This document shows, one piece after another, positions 1-12,218 of a DNA stretch of 64,000 nt. The DNA lies in assembly GCA_037954325.1 (NCBI GenBank), contig JBBMNZ010000013.1, positions 6,966,501 through 7,030,500 of the forward strand, in the 5' to 3' direction. Made by a program: the position numbers and the translations under genes. The DNA comes from Fistularia commersonii. Lineage: Eukaryota; Chordata; Actinopteri; Syngnathiformes; Fistulariidae. Each line of letters starts with the position of its first letter. Within the stretch, counting starts at the first letter, position 1. The notes beneath the pieces were generated by a model that saw only the letters and a program-made list of their open reading frames with translations, was not told the DNA's origin and searched no databases.

Positions 1-2396
1 TGTTACAGAAAAAGACAACGCGCCGCTGGGCTGTTTTTTAAATTGAAAATGTAAACTAAAATTCAGAACAATGCCAACTTTTTCACCTTTAAAGAATATG
101 CGTACAAACTTCTCAACTCAAAAACTTGACGATGGACCCCCACTATCCCTCCCTAATATCACACCTTGAATGCATAAACATGACTGTGCTCCACACATCA
201 CCCCTCCCCAGGGGACCTGCATGGCTTTAGTGCCGCACTGTGACACCAATCAGGGGAGATGGCGGGCTCCTTTGTCATGCAAACACCAATCGCTTCTTGT
301 CTTATTCAAATGTCTGCCCTCTCTTTTTCTTCTCTCTCACTCTCACTCAACCCCTACCCTGCTTCTTTCCCTTTTCCCTACTACCCCTCCTCCTCCTCCT
401 CCTCCCTCACCCCAACTTAAGTCTTGTTTCAGTCTCACTCCCCTTCCCAAGTTTAAGTAAATCCTCGCGGAGAGGAGAGAGCCTCCGGACCCGAAGCTGC
501 CAAGGCAGGCCTCTCTCCTGGGGGTCAGGCTGTTTCTCAGCTCATGGGGCTGTTTCCAGGCCTGACCAAGTCCATTTCATATTCAAATGTTACAATCAGG
601 CCTCTGACCCACAGGGGGCTCTTTATGGTTGCGGCCCCAGGTTGCAGGGTCAAGATGGTGATTTAATAGCTCAGGCTGAGGAAAGAAGTGGGGGTGCCAA
701 GTGATTTAGGGGATGAATGAGTCATAAAAAAGCATTTTTCCTAAGTTGTCATGTAAATTTCAATCCGTATTCAATATGAGGCTCCTCCAACAGTGGAGGA
801 CTTTCTAAATGATTTTCTAGTGGACTTCAGTTATTTCGAATTAAGAAAGTCCATTTTCTTCTTTTACTCTTGACTTGTGGTTGGTGTAAACAGTCGACGA
901 TGGTGAAGCATCTGAGGATTAGGGATGAAGATAAGGACACGTTAAAGAGTCATCATGCTTGTATGGTGCCACTGTGTCTCAGTTGTCCCCATGGTCTGGA
1001 GAGGCCTGTTATTCCTGTCTCCAAGGGTGTGTTCCCAGCAGAGCAGCTCCAGTGACATAGGCAGGTTTGTTTGTTCATACATATATATGTGACAGAGAGT
1101 GAGCTGTGGAGGGTTGTGGCATGTTATCTAAATACATACACGGTAAAGCACACAGGTTTTTTTTTTTGCTGTTGTTGAGTGGGAGGCCCATCAAGATTTG
1201 GGATTACATTTTTTTAAGATGTGCCGCCACTTCATCTGGATGCTTGGTCATTCCTCATTGGCGTAAAGCCAGAGCGGTTTTATCTGTGACTCATACTATT
1301 TTTTCTATTTCAGGCCTGTCCTTACTCTGACTCATTTGAACCAACAAACCTTGCATCCTTGTTGTGGATGCAGCAGGTTGCATATTTTTCAGAATAATTT
1401 TGTTCCATGACGTGAGACAAATTCAGTCGATGGTATTCACTAGTATGTTCAGGAACCATACTAGTGAATAATGTCAGTAAAAATAAAGATACAAATGAAT
1501 TTTTATGAGGATTTGTGATACAGTTGCTTTCATTGATGAAAACATGAATGACATATTCGACTATACTGCAAGTAGAATGCCTAACCTGGTTACGCAAAAT
1601 GTACGCTGCACACATCCGTGGCTGATAAATAATAGATTTATCAATACTAAAATGAAAAAAAAAAGTTAATCATGGAATCAATAAACATTGTAGAAGCCCC
1701 TGCACAGAATAGGAGAGGCAGAAAATAATTTAAAGAGAATGGACATAATGTGAAACATTCTGTTGCTTCTCACTCACCAGATCTCAACACTTACATGTAT
1801 TTTTGAAACAACAGTTTAAACAGTGACCAGTATTCTTGCACTAACTGACATTAAAGATACAGATACACTGTCTTTAAAGGTTTTATAATCTTAGTTGCGG
1901 TAGCAAAACCGAATTGAAATTTACCTGTCATATCACAGATTACATGACGCAATCAGTTTAGCAGAATCAACAGATGGTTAGATAACGCTCATATTTATCT
2001 GGAAATATAAATTGGCTTTTTCCTAAGCAAATATTTGCATTCTTACAGTTCTACATCACAGAACATACAAGGATAGAAAATTCAATCTGGAGGTTTTACT
2101 AGAAAAGTCACCTTTAAGATGATCTCTGTTTTTTTTTCCCATTGTTTCATAGGCAGAGTGATCACATTTCTTTAATTTGGATGCTTCGACTTCGGTGAAG
2201 AAAATCAAGTACTCCTGGTTTCAGAAGCTGGAGAGGAGGGCAACAAACTGAGATGAGGTTGAGGGGCTTCACGAGGAGAAGGTAGGGTGAGCCTCACTGG
2301 GCACAGCTGTACCTTAAAGTAATTATTGCTCCTCTACTGCTTTAGAAGAAAAGGGCTGGTCCTGCCACATGGCCACGGTGGCATGCCTGCCCCTTT
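1..2396. other. Non-coding desert, left end
   Basis: I see no coding exon here. The open frames are short and rich in low-complexity residues (a proline/leucine run from a CT-rich tract at about 340-420). Positions about 480-700 are GC-richer and non-repetitive and could be a conserved non-coding element, but no single motif proves it. A perfect 14-bp inverted repeat at 1434-1470 is listed separately. The remainder (700-2390) is ordinary AT-rich DNA in which I see nothing specific. Confidence 0.6.
1434..1470. repeat. Perfect 14-bp inverted repeat (hairpin)
   Basis: The left arm 1434-1447 (TATTCACTAGTATG) is the exact reverse complement of the right arm 1457-1470, with a 9-nt spacer between them. 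Either strand could form a short stem-loop. It is too short for a typical microRNA precursor. It may be the centre of a small palindromic element or simply chance, and no flanking duplication was seen. Confidence 0.75.
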
Positions 2397-2430
2397 ACAC
2401 ACACACACACACACACACCACACACACACA
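2397..2430. repeat. (CA)n microsatellite
   Basis: An alternating CA tract with one interruption near 2418. Confidence 0.9.
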
Positions 2431-4969
2431 GAAAGGCCTAGCAGTGCCAGGCGGCACCACTCAAAGTTTGCACCCGGCTCACGTGTGGTGAGGCAGTGGA
2501 GTAAAACGGAGAGGTGTGCAGGGCAGGGATCAGGTCACAATAAGGGTGAGGGTGAGGATGAGTGGGTGTAGAGGTTAAACCTGGGTAGGGGGGCTCTGTT
2601 CCTTCCTCTCTTATCGCCTTACTAAGCATTCTCTCTCCCATCCCCTCCTCCTCCACCACCACCACATTCTCTGCACCCCCTTTCTCTCCCTTTTGTGGTG
2701 TGTGCACCTGCAGCCCTTGAGTGTGGGCAATAAAGCTGAAGGATTTGTCTACTGGAGGTTGGAGGAAAAGTGGGGGAATCATTAGACAGCATGGGAAAAA
2801 TAAAAAAGCAACAGGTTCAAACTGTTTTATTTGTTTTGTGTTACCATACTCCAGAGTGATGGGTTTGATTGATGCAGTTTGACATAGAGGGAGTGAGTTT
2901 AAGCAGATTTGCGTAGGGATTTACACTCTGTTTGGGTCAGTGTCATGATGAATCAGTTTGATCTGACACATGATCTGGCTTCAGCTTTTGGCATACTTTA
3001 TATGCATCTTTTCAACATAAATGTTATTTGAGCTGTTAAAACATTACATGTTCACAAGTTACCATTGTGATGTTGCATTTTTCATATCAAGCAGTCTAAT
3101 ATATAATTCATGTTTTTGATAGTCTTTTTTTTTTTTAAAAACATAAAGGGCACACCTAATTGACGCTGTTTTACCTATTTTAATAATGCAATCATACCAA
3201 ATCGTGCAACAATAAATAAATAAACAACGGAACAATCTCAGCAACAGTAGAATTTATCCAGTGAGTATTGGGACGCATAATGAGACTCTTTGGAAGCGCC
3301 CAGTGAACGTACAGCTATTAAGACCGAGTTTGGAGTGCTCATAATAAGCCAACATGGGGTCTCAAGTGTTTCCAAAAGTTTAAAAGAGTTACTCAGCTTT
3401 CATCCATGATCTGAGAAATCGCAAGTATGATAAAAAAAATATTCTCTGCTAGGATTCAGGAGTCTGTGTTCAATATCCCACCTGTTGCATTGTTATGTTC
3501 AGTCATGTAGAACTTTTCTCTCACCCATTGCATGCCAGACCCCCCACATTGTAAGTCGAAGCAAAGGGAAAAAGATTCAGCTCTTTCAGAGCGAGCCCAT
3601 GAAGGCAGAGGAAATCACTTTAAATGGTCTTAATTCTGCCATTAGATGCGAGGGAGCGCTGTAGGTATTGGCTGGCCCCATGCTCCATATTCACAGAGGC
3701 AGGATGAGGCTGAGGAGCCCGCTGAGAAAAGTGTATCGTAATCAGGAGCCGGCAGTTCTCCCTGATCAGGTACACTAGTCCCTCTTCTCGTTTCCTTAAA
3801 CCCTTCCTACTAATAAAAGTTTGGATGTACTGATCTCCTCTTATGTGACCTGGCAGGAGGGGACAGGGATGAGGCCTGCAGCGGGGGCTTCAGGGCAGAA
3901 GTATGTAGTTGTGGTGGCGCGATGGTGGGGGGGCTTGTTTTTTTGTTCCCACATTTGATTATTCAGGTTGGCTGAACTAAATTCTAAACCCATAAAATTC
4001 GTATCCCCTCTGGGGGACCATTTGCATATATTTTAGTACCTCCTCCTTCACATCCCAATTCCCCTTTTTTCTCAGAAAGTGAAAGAGAGGCTGAAGCAAC
4101 CAGGCCTGTCTAGGCTTTAAGATGTCACCGTGGTGTGAAATATGGGCGAACAAGCAGGGTCTTTGAAACTCAAACTAACCCCCCACCAGCTTCTGAGCCG
4201 CTGCCACACACATATACAGACCCAGCCGTCCTCTCGCACTCCACTAGTTGCTTGCTATCCTCGGATTGAAATAAAATGCCTCATTTAGACTAAAATGATG
4301 CGGTGCTTTTTTTGTAAACTTTCCTTTTAAATGCACGCGGTCATTTATTTGAAACAAGGAGTCTTACTACTCTTCAGACATTTCATTGTGTCAAGATAGT
4401 TACATTTTTTTTGTCACGACAATCGCTGGCAGGCTACCCCGCATGTGGAATCTTTTATTTGTCTATTCTGTATGTGCAGCTATAAGTCATGACAAGTCAA
4501 ACTATTATATCACTGGGACAAAACTGCTGGAGGCCAGGAAGAGTTCCAAATCTTTGATAAACATGTCAAAGCTGTAAAACCGTGTCTTGTAATTATGCCA
4601 GTTTTACTCTTACTGTTGTCGATGTCGGGGATTAATTTTCAGACAAAAATGTTCTGAAGTCAGGTCTTAAAATTCCGCTTAGGATGTGTGCTGAGCTGCA
4701 TAAAGATGAAGGGAACACACATGTAGCTGGGCACACAGAGAGGCGAGCTGGGTGTGGGCAGCCAGTCAGCCATGAGAAACACCTGTTCTGTTGTTTGGCG
4801 AGTGAAGTTGCGGTTTTGTTTTTCAGCGGGCCGACCAGGCCCACTGGCACGACTTTTACTGCCCATCTGTATGGATGGGTGAAGTTAGATGACGGTCTTT
4901 GAAAAAAGACGAGTGGGAGTTGATACTTGGCATTTTGGTCACATGGGGTGAGTTGCTGTCATCCTGTAA
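2431..4969. other. Non-coding DNA with conserved-element-like blocks
   Basis: There is no recognisable exon. Two blocks look like vertebrate conserved non-coding elements. The first, about 3560-3800, has a mixed composition with TAAT cores and no repeat character. The second, about 3955-4110, contains an exact POU octamer (ATTTGCAT, 4020-4027) next to AT-rich homeodomain-like sites. This is inferred from texture and motifs only. The remaining sequence, including the CT-rich tract around 2600-2700, shows nothing specific. Confidence 0.45.
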
Positions 4970-5260
4970 CCCCCCCCCCCCCTTTACCCCTCTCTCTCCC
5001 CCTTCCATGCCCACTCCCTGGTGCACAGGCAGAATGCAGTGTCAGGAGAGCGAGCACTGAGCGCCCATTGTGTGTGCTAACCAAAGCGGAATGCCCGGGT
5101 GACAAAAGGGGGAGGAGTGGGCTCAGGGCACACAAAGCCAGGGGGAGGAGAAGGGTGGAGGAGGAGGGGAGGAAAGGAGAGGGGGGCAAGCTGCTGGGGG
5201 CTAAATAGACCCACTCAGCCCCCAAAAACTCTAGGCACCCTAAAAAAAAAAAAAAAAAAA
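4970..5260. repeat. Low-complexity cluster: C13, purine-rich block, A19
   Basis: A run of 13 C (4970-4982) is followed by CT-rich sequence. A G/A-rich purine block follows (about 5100-5200), then a run of 19 A (5242-5260). The overlapping open frames on both strands come from this biased composition and are not genes. Confidence 0.85.
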
Positions 5261-8200
5261 TCCTCGCTCACATCCCCCATGGTCTTCTGGCCCTCAACGG
5301 GACCTGGTTGTGGGGCGTACAGTATGATGGCTACTGGATGTGTCCCGTTGGATCCTCCCAGGAAAGAAAAGGCATTGAAAATAAGCGATGGTGTACTCTG
5401 ACAGGTGTTAGTCTTGGTGTCATGAGTCATGCCCCCAAGGTCCAAACAGGATGTATTTGCTAAACGTAGTTACAGCGTTTTTGGTGTTGGAGGTAAACCA
5501 ATGTTTTTTTTTTCTGGAAACAGACACGTAACTTTTACTTGCATCCAGCATTGATTATTTGTATAGTATTTGTGTTGAAAGAAAATTCAATGTAATAGAA
5601 TTTGCTAAATATACTTACGGAACACTTTCCATTAGTTATCTACAAATGAAAAGCAATAAGAGCAGGACACAAGTGAAATAAAAACAATAATCGCACATGC
5701 ATTCACATATAAACAAAAATAACAGGTCTTTTCCTGGCAAGAGGATCCAGATGATGTTTTAAGCACTTTAAAAATATGTCAGGTTTACTCCCATGGTTGT
5801 CATTTCTAAAAGAAGAAAAGTTGTTTTAGCTAATGGAAGGGTGCCAAAGTTTTGGGGTAGTTTTTGGTTGCACATCTAACTGGCATTAAAACATTTCATT
5901 GGATCTGGGTTAGAGACTGTGGTGGATAAAATTTACCGTCTTTTGCCCGTTCACTCGAAGCTACCACCAAAAAAGTGGAAATTCTAGTACCTTGTCAAAC
6001 TCTTTTGAATACCAGAATACAAGGAACTAAAGCAAAAACAACCATATTTTTTCCCCTTTTTAGGTAATTACAGCTGTTCCATATTATCTGGAGAAATTGG
6101 TGTTTGTTCTCACGCCTTCCTAGTTACACTTATGTGAGTGACTTTTGATAAGACCTGTGACTTTGCACCGGCATTTGTGTACGAGAGTGTGCATTGGGGG
6201 GTGGTGTGGGGGGTGTTGTCGGTGATTGAGGGGCGGGGTAGCATGTACTCACCTGCCCATTACAAGCTGAGAGCAATCTTATGTAGTATCGCACGTCTCA
6301 GCCGGCCTATCGACTCCTACGCAAAACTCAGAGCAAGAATGCAACCACTTAAAGGCACGTCAAGCAAACCCTGAATTAACTCTGTCGATTCGACAATTTC
6401 TCCTAATTCAAGAGATTTAAAATGGATGTTCACATGGAATAACTTTGTGTTCTATACAGCCTAGTGTTTAAAAGAATAAATGTTTATATGTCCATGCTAT
6501 TGCCGAGTTAATCTGACTTGAAGATGGAATAGGAAATTTCAGTAGAGATCATTGTAAATAGACCTGCCTATCTATTCATTTTATTCTATCAAAATGATTA
6601 GGATGTAACTTTTTAAATTTATTTCTCTGGCCTTATCTTTGCTCTAAAGTATTCATAAAAGGAGTATGTTTTGGTTTTGATTTTGTTTTTTTCTGGGGGT
6701 AAGGGTAGATTAGATTGGATTGGCCCAATCGGATAGCAGGTTGTTCCCGTTATTGGGACTGCTCCGGCAATTCTGGGGCTAAAAGGGCTCACCAGTGTCC
6801 GGAAAGTATATATTTTGTGGGGATGAGAACTTTCCTGGCATTAGGGAATTTAAATTTTGCTGTGGCAAGAATTGAGTGCTCTAGATTCTGCATTGACAGT
6901 CTTGGTCACCCCACAGGTGACCTTTCCTCCGTCGTGGTCCTTCCCCTTCACCAAATGATGCATGCAGATCAAAGGGGATCCTCTAAAGAAAAATCCTGAT
7001 GGCGTTTCCCCTCCTCCCTTACGCCCTCGTCTCCTGCGACCCTCATATGCACACGTAACATCAGAACTCCCCCTTCCATTCAAGCAAACTTCAGGCTTTC
7101 CCGTGGTATTTACATATTCTGCCACAGGGCGAGCGTAATTTCCCATTTTATCTGTTCTGAGTTCATAGGAAGTAGACTGCTATGTTGTTTAGGTTTGTTT
7201 GTTTGTTAAAAGCAGAGGGTCAAATGCAAGCCTCGGGGGCACATTTAACTCAGAGAAATAACCTTGCAGGGTTAGTTCGATTTTGTCCGAATTAAGTATT
7301 TCTATATGGTTGTATGCGGCCACATGTATTTGTGCATGCATGCACATCAGTCCTTGAATGTCAGGTGGGTTTGGGCTGTTAGTACTAGTGCGGTCAAAGC
7401 CTCTCCATCAGTGCTGACCCCGGCAGCCATCATTGTTCTCAAGCTGCAAATCACCCATGCTGCAATCAGTGGCCTGATCTTGGCTTCTCTAAGCCCTCTC
7501 CACTCCAAATGATTCCCCTCCTGATTGGCCTAACTGGACTCCTGTCTGTGGCAGCAGATTAGCATGGATTGTTTTTTCTTTGTGGCATACAGATTCAGCC
7601 TTGTTAGCATTCACACCTTCACATATCACCCCAGGGCTCTTGACAAGCTCACAAAAAAAAAACCTCTGACTTTATCGAAAGGTTTCTTGATAAGTTTTTT
7701 TTTAATTTTTATTTTTTATAAGTTTCTTTATAAGAAAAAGAAAAAAGCAGTAAAACATCAGCAACACCTGTCAATGACATGCACTGGGGTGACATGAAGA
7801 CAAAGTTATTCAGCCCCAATAATCCTTTATGGCGTCGTACAAATGTTTTAAAGGGTAAGCCATCTTTTAAATCTTTGTGATTTTGGGTTGTTACCTGAAG
7901 GACAAAACTTCCAATGCACAACAAAAATACATTCAATTTTTGCAATGAGGCAACATACCATTCTTTTCTTTTTTTTTCATAAATAAATAGATTTAATTTT
8001 TTTTTTTAAGGAATTACTGCCTGAGTGTTATATCAAATGTAGTCTGTAAAAGTTTTGGGCGTGTTTCATTTCACTTTTTAAATAAAGTTCAGGGACCAAA
8101 AAGAAAACACAAATATTTACTTATTCATTTATTTCTATTCTTCATATTACAACAGCATATCATAAGATGTTACTTGAAATATCTACTTCAGTTCCTTTCC

Positions 8201-8734
8201 CTCCATATCAACACAGACACAGTGTCTCCTGTCCTTGAGATCATATAATTGCTGCAATTACATGCACACATTCATTCCTTCCAGTATGCTGGGAGTGATA
8301 ATAAAATTATGAGTTGGTCTCTGGCTATATTGAGCACATTCACTAAATGCACTTTGCCGTACTCTATTACCCTGCACGGTTGGTTTTGGCACATTTTGTC
8401 CCTATCAATTATACCAAGCCACTTAAAATGGCAAAATGGGGAAAAAAACCTGTTAGAGAATCCTGGAAACAATATATCTATATGTCACTTTTTATAACAC
8501 AGTTAATGTCTGTGAGAAATACTAAAAATACTTTGTATACTAATTTATTGTCCAGCCTGTCATATGATTCCCTATACTTTCCCAAAACAGTTTGGGCCTC
8601 TTGCCTAAGGCTGGGTATGTTTACTTATAGAAACATTTTTTTTTTGTTCTCTAGTGTAGCCGAGTACAACAAAAGAATAAATTATTTAAATGAAGCAATT
8701 TTGGAAGATTTTTTTCAATATATGGGTTCAACGT
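5261..8734. other. Non-coding DNA, no gene seen
   Basis: No coding exon, RNA gene or recognisable transposon was found. A non-repetitive block at about 7390-7560 is the most conserved-element-like part. The rest is AT-rich with short T and A runs (for example 7690-7750 and 7960-8010). Confidence 0.55.
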
Positions 8735-8743
8735 TATAAACCT

Positions 8744-8777
<34 letters not shown>

Positions 8778-8790
8778 TGATAGGTTTATA
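8735..8790. repeat. AT-rich palindrome: 14-bp arms around (AT)n
   Basis: The left arm 8735-8748 (TATAAACCTATCAT) and right arm 8777-8790 are perfect reverse complements. They enclose an (AT)n tract that is itself self-complementary, so almost the whole 56 bp can fold into one hairpin or cruciform. More TA and CATA repeats follow to about 8820. Confidence 0.85.
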
Positions 8791-9109
8791 TATATATATA
8801 CACATATATGTACACATCTATAATGACGGGCATTAAATATGTTGTTTTATTGCGTATTGTGTTTTATTTATTTTTACACAAAAAGGTTACTTTTTGGCAA
8901 GAATACTAATAATTTAAGTGAAAACTTAAATAGTTGCAATTGTTATTTGCTATTTTATGGAAAGGTATTTCCTTGCCTCACAAGTTACAAAGCTAAGAAT
9001 CTAACTGAGAGCCAGCTTATCCAAGTCAAAGTATAAATTAATGCCTTTATTTGTCAAAATGACCTTGGAGTTATAAGTAAAACTACTCCTCAAAGAGGTT
9101 TTGCCTGTC
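8791..9109. other. AT-rich spacer
   Basis: AT-rich non-coding sequence between the palindrome and the 46-bp duplication. The one open frame (8839-9036) has no recognisable motif. Confidence 0.5.
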
Positions 9110-9201
9110 CACAGACATCAAGCTCATGAATATTGCCAAAAATAACAAATATTGGCACAGACATCAAGCTCATGGATATTGCCAAACATAACAAATATTG
9201 G
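9110..9201. repeat. 46-bp tandem duplication
   Basis: Copy 1 (9110-9155) and copy 2 (9156-9201) are adjacent direct repeats of 46 bp that differ at two positions. This is a simple local duplication with no coding content. Confidence 0.9.
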
Positions 9202-10582
9202 CAATTAAATCTTAGAGATGTCGGTAAGGTGAGCCTGTTTAGGTGTTTTTATAGTGTTTCTGTATATTTGGAATATATTTTCTAATTTTATATCCTACTC
9301 TTCCGATGTTGATAATTTATGTACTTCATTTCCCACTGCAGAGAGATGTAGAATCATGTGCCAGTCCTGATATACTTCATGTTGGCTACCTGCCTCCAAC
9401 CTATTACAGACTGCATCTAATAAACAAATTTTTTTTGGTGTACTTTCCCAGTGGAGACCACTTTTAGTTGGAAAACCTTGTCAAGTACTGAGGGAGTGAC
9501 CATTGGCACGGAAGACTAGGCCCATTGCTCCTCTATCAGCATGTAGTCATTATGTAAATGGCAGCAGTTTGTGACTATGTCCAGTTTAAGAGGTCGTACA
9601 TGGACAATAAGAGTGGTCAGGATCTCACAGTCATGTTTAATCAATGTTGGGTCAATGTGATTCATGCAGATGTATCTCCTGGGAGCAGCTGCAGTGAGTT
9701 TAGGATCGCGCTTGGTTAGGGTGTTTGCTTTAGAGTCTCCTCTTTCTCTCTCCCAGTCTGTTTCTCTCTCGCTCCCTCCCTTACACACACGCACAAACAC
9801 ACACGCGCACACACACGCGGACACACGCACATTTAAACTGGCGGTTGAGTTAGGTTGTCGTGGAGAGGGTCATTGTGTAGGCCTCATGGAATCCTGGTGA
9901 CATCAGAGTGATTCCAGACTCAGTGTGTCCTGTATGATCTGGGGGATCACAGGCCTCCAAATGAGGCCTTGCAAAACCAGAGGTAGGAAAGCTAAAGAAA
10001 AGCAGGGAAATAGAAAAAAAAAATCAAAAACAATTTTGTCTCTGCCACTTCTGGAAAATGGAAAGAGATGGAGGAGGGTTAAACATGAGATAGATATAAA
10101 GATAATGACCCAGGGGTAATTATTTGGGAAAGAACAATCGTTTAAAACAAAAATAGAAAAAAGAAACAACTTATACTGATTTTAAAATTGGATTTGCTGC
10201 TCACTGACTCCATCTGTAGTATTTTATTAACTGTATTACCTATCCATTTTCCTGTCGGTCTGTGTCTATCTGGTGATCTCCGTCTAGCGGAAGAACTGAG
10301 CAAAAGAACAAGAATCAAGAAACTATCACTGAAAAATCTCAAACAATCTGACATATGGGCCTCCGAGTTTTAGGTTTTATATCCAAAGAGTTGGTGATTA
10401 CAGCACCTATCCCTTCCTGGAAATGTGACTATGTGTCAAAATGCAATGGTGGAACCCTGAAGCAGCACATATCCAATTTCCAGTGATGCATTTTCTGCTG
10501 TGAAATTTCCAGCCCATCACTTCCTGTGGTCTGAGCTGTTTCTCTGCATCTTAGAATGGTTTGCATAATAAATTGTCAAATA
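9202..10582. other. Non-coding DNA with CA-rich tract
   Basis: No exon recognised. A CT-rich tract (about 9738-9780) runs into an imperfect CA/CG repeat (9782-9831), and this composition explains the open frames on both strands. The remainder up to the transposon shows nothing specific. Confidence 0.55.
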
Positions 10583-12216
10583 CAGTTAGGCCAAGAAATA
10601 TTTGGACAGTGATACAAGTTTTGTTAATTTTGCTGTTTACAAAAACATATTCAGGATACAATTATATAATCGATATTATGGATATGGATATCTATGATAT
10701 GGGCTGAAAATGCAGTGAAAGTGTTCACATTCAAATTGGAGCATAAGTTTAGGAATTACGTCTCTTTAATACGGAGCCGCCTCTTTTTCAAAGAACCAAA
10801 AGTAATCGGACAATTGACTTAGAAGGTTGCAAAAAAAAAAAACAAGGCTGCATGGGCTCTTCCCTCAGTAACCTACCATCAATTATGCAGCCAAAAGGTC
10901 TGGAGGTGATTTAAGGTGTGGGGTTTGCATTTGGAAGCTGTTGCTGTAAACACACAACATGCGGTCAAAGGAGCTCTCAATGGAGGTGAAACAGATCATC
11001 CTAAAGCTGAAAAAAAGAAGAAATCAATCAAATAGATAGCAGAAATTCTACGAGTGGCCAAATCAACAGTTTGGTACATTCTGACAAAAAAAAGAGTGTA
11101 CTGGTGAGCTTGGGAACTCAAAAAGTCCAGGATGTCCACAGAAAACAACAGTGGTGGATGATCGCAGAATCCTTTCCATGGTGAAGAAAAACCCCTTCAC
11201 AACATCCACTCAAGTGAAGAACACTCTCCAGGAAGTAGGTGTATCAGTATCTAAGTCTACCATAAAAAGACTTCATGAGAGTAAATACAAAGGATTCACC
11301 ACAAGGTGCAAACCATTAATCAGCCGCAAAAATAGAAAGGCCCGAATAGACCTTGCCAAAAAACACCCAAAGAAGCCAGCTCAGTTCTGGAACTGCATTC
11401 CTTTGACAGATGAGACTAAGAACAACCTGTGCCAGAATGATGGGAAGAAGAAAGTTTGGAATTGGAACAGCTCATGAGCCAAAAACACACCATATTTTCT
11501 GTAAAACATGGTGGAGGCAGTGTGATGGCACGGGCATGCATGGCTTCCAATGGCACTGGGTTACTTGTGTTTATTGACGATGTGACAAAAGACAGAACCT
11601 GCCGGATTAATTCTGAAGTGTATCGGGATAAACTTTCTGCTCAGATTTAGCCAAATGCAGCAAAGGTGATTGGACAGCGCTTCACAGTGCAGATGGACAA
11701 TGATCCAAAACATACTGCGAAAGCAACCCAGGGGTTTTTAAAAGCAAAGAAGTGGAATATTCTGTAAAGGCCGAGTCCATCACCAGATCTCAACACAATC
11801 GAACATGCATTTCACTTGCTCCAGACAAAACTTAAGGCAGAAAGACCCACAAAAAAGAAAGGCCTGGCTAAGCATCACAAAGGAGGAACCCAGCTTTACG
11901 TGATGTCCATGGGTTCCAGACTTCACACAGTCATCGCTTGCAAAGGATTCTCAACAAAACATTGAAAACTAACATTTTACTTAGGGTTATATTTATTTGT
12001 CCAATACTTTTGATCCCCTAAAATGAGGAGTGTTTGTATAAAAATAGCTACAATGCCACATGTTTAATCATGTTTTTTGTTCAACCCCTTAAATTAAACT
12101 TTAAAGTCAGCACTTCAAATCCGTTGTAGTCGTTTCATTTGAAATCCAATATGGTGGCATGCAGAGTCCAAATCATGAAGGTTGTGTCACTGTCCAAATA
12201 TTTCTGTCCCTAACTG
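10583..12216 (+). mobile_element. Tc1-like DNA transposon (decayed)
   Basis: This is an element of about 1634 bp bounded by TA dinucleotides (10581-10582 and 12217-12218), the target duplication expected of the Tc1/mariner superfamily. The left end begins CAGTTAGGCCAAGAAATATT and the right end is its near-perfect reverse complement. A second inner pair (10796-10813 and 11997-12012, around GTAATCGGACAA and its inverse) gives the IR/DR-type layout known from fish Tc1 elements. A broken transposase lies between the ends on the + strand. The element is presumably immobile but could carry ends recognised by an active relative. Confidence 0.95.
10959..11972 (+). pseudogene. Tc1-like transposase remnant (D,D,E type)
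   Basis: The reading frame starts at the ATG at 10959 and ends near 11972, but frameshifts and in-frame stops break it, the first within about 30 codons. Stitched by eye, the order fits the family. An N-terminal helix-turn-helix comes first (QIAEILRVAKSTVWYI), then a second DNA-binding part (VSKSTIKRLHES). The catalytic segment follows, with aspartates in the LTDET and QMDNDPKHTA contexts and the glutamate in SPDLNTIEHAF. The catalytic positions therefore survive although the frame does not. The longest intact piece, 11151-11477, covers the middle of the protein. It cannot make an active enzyme. Confidence 0.9.
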
Positions 12217-12218
12217 TA

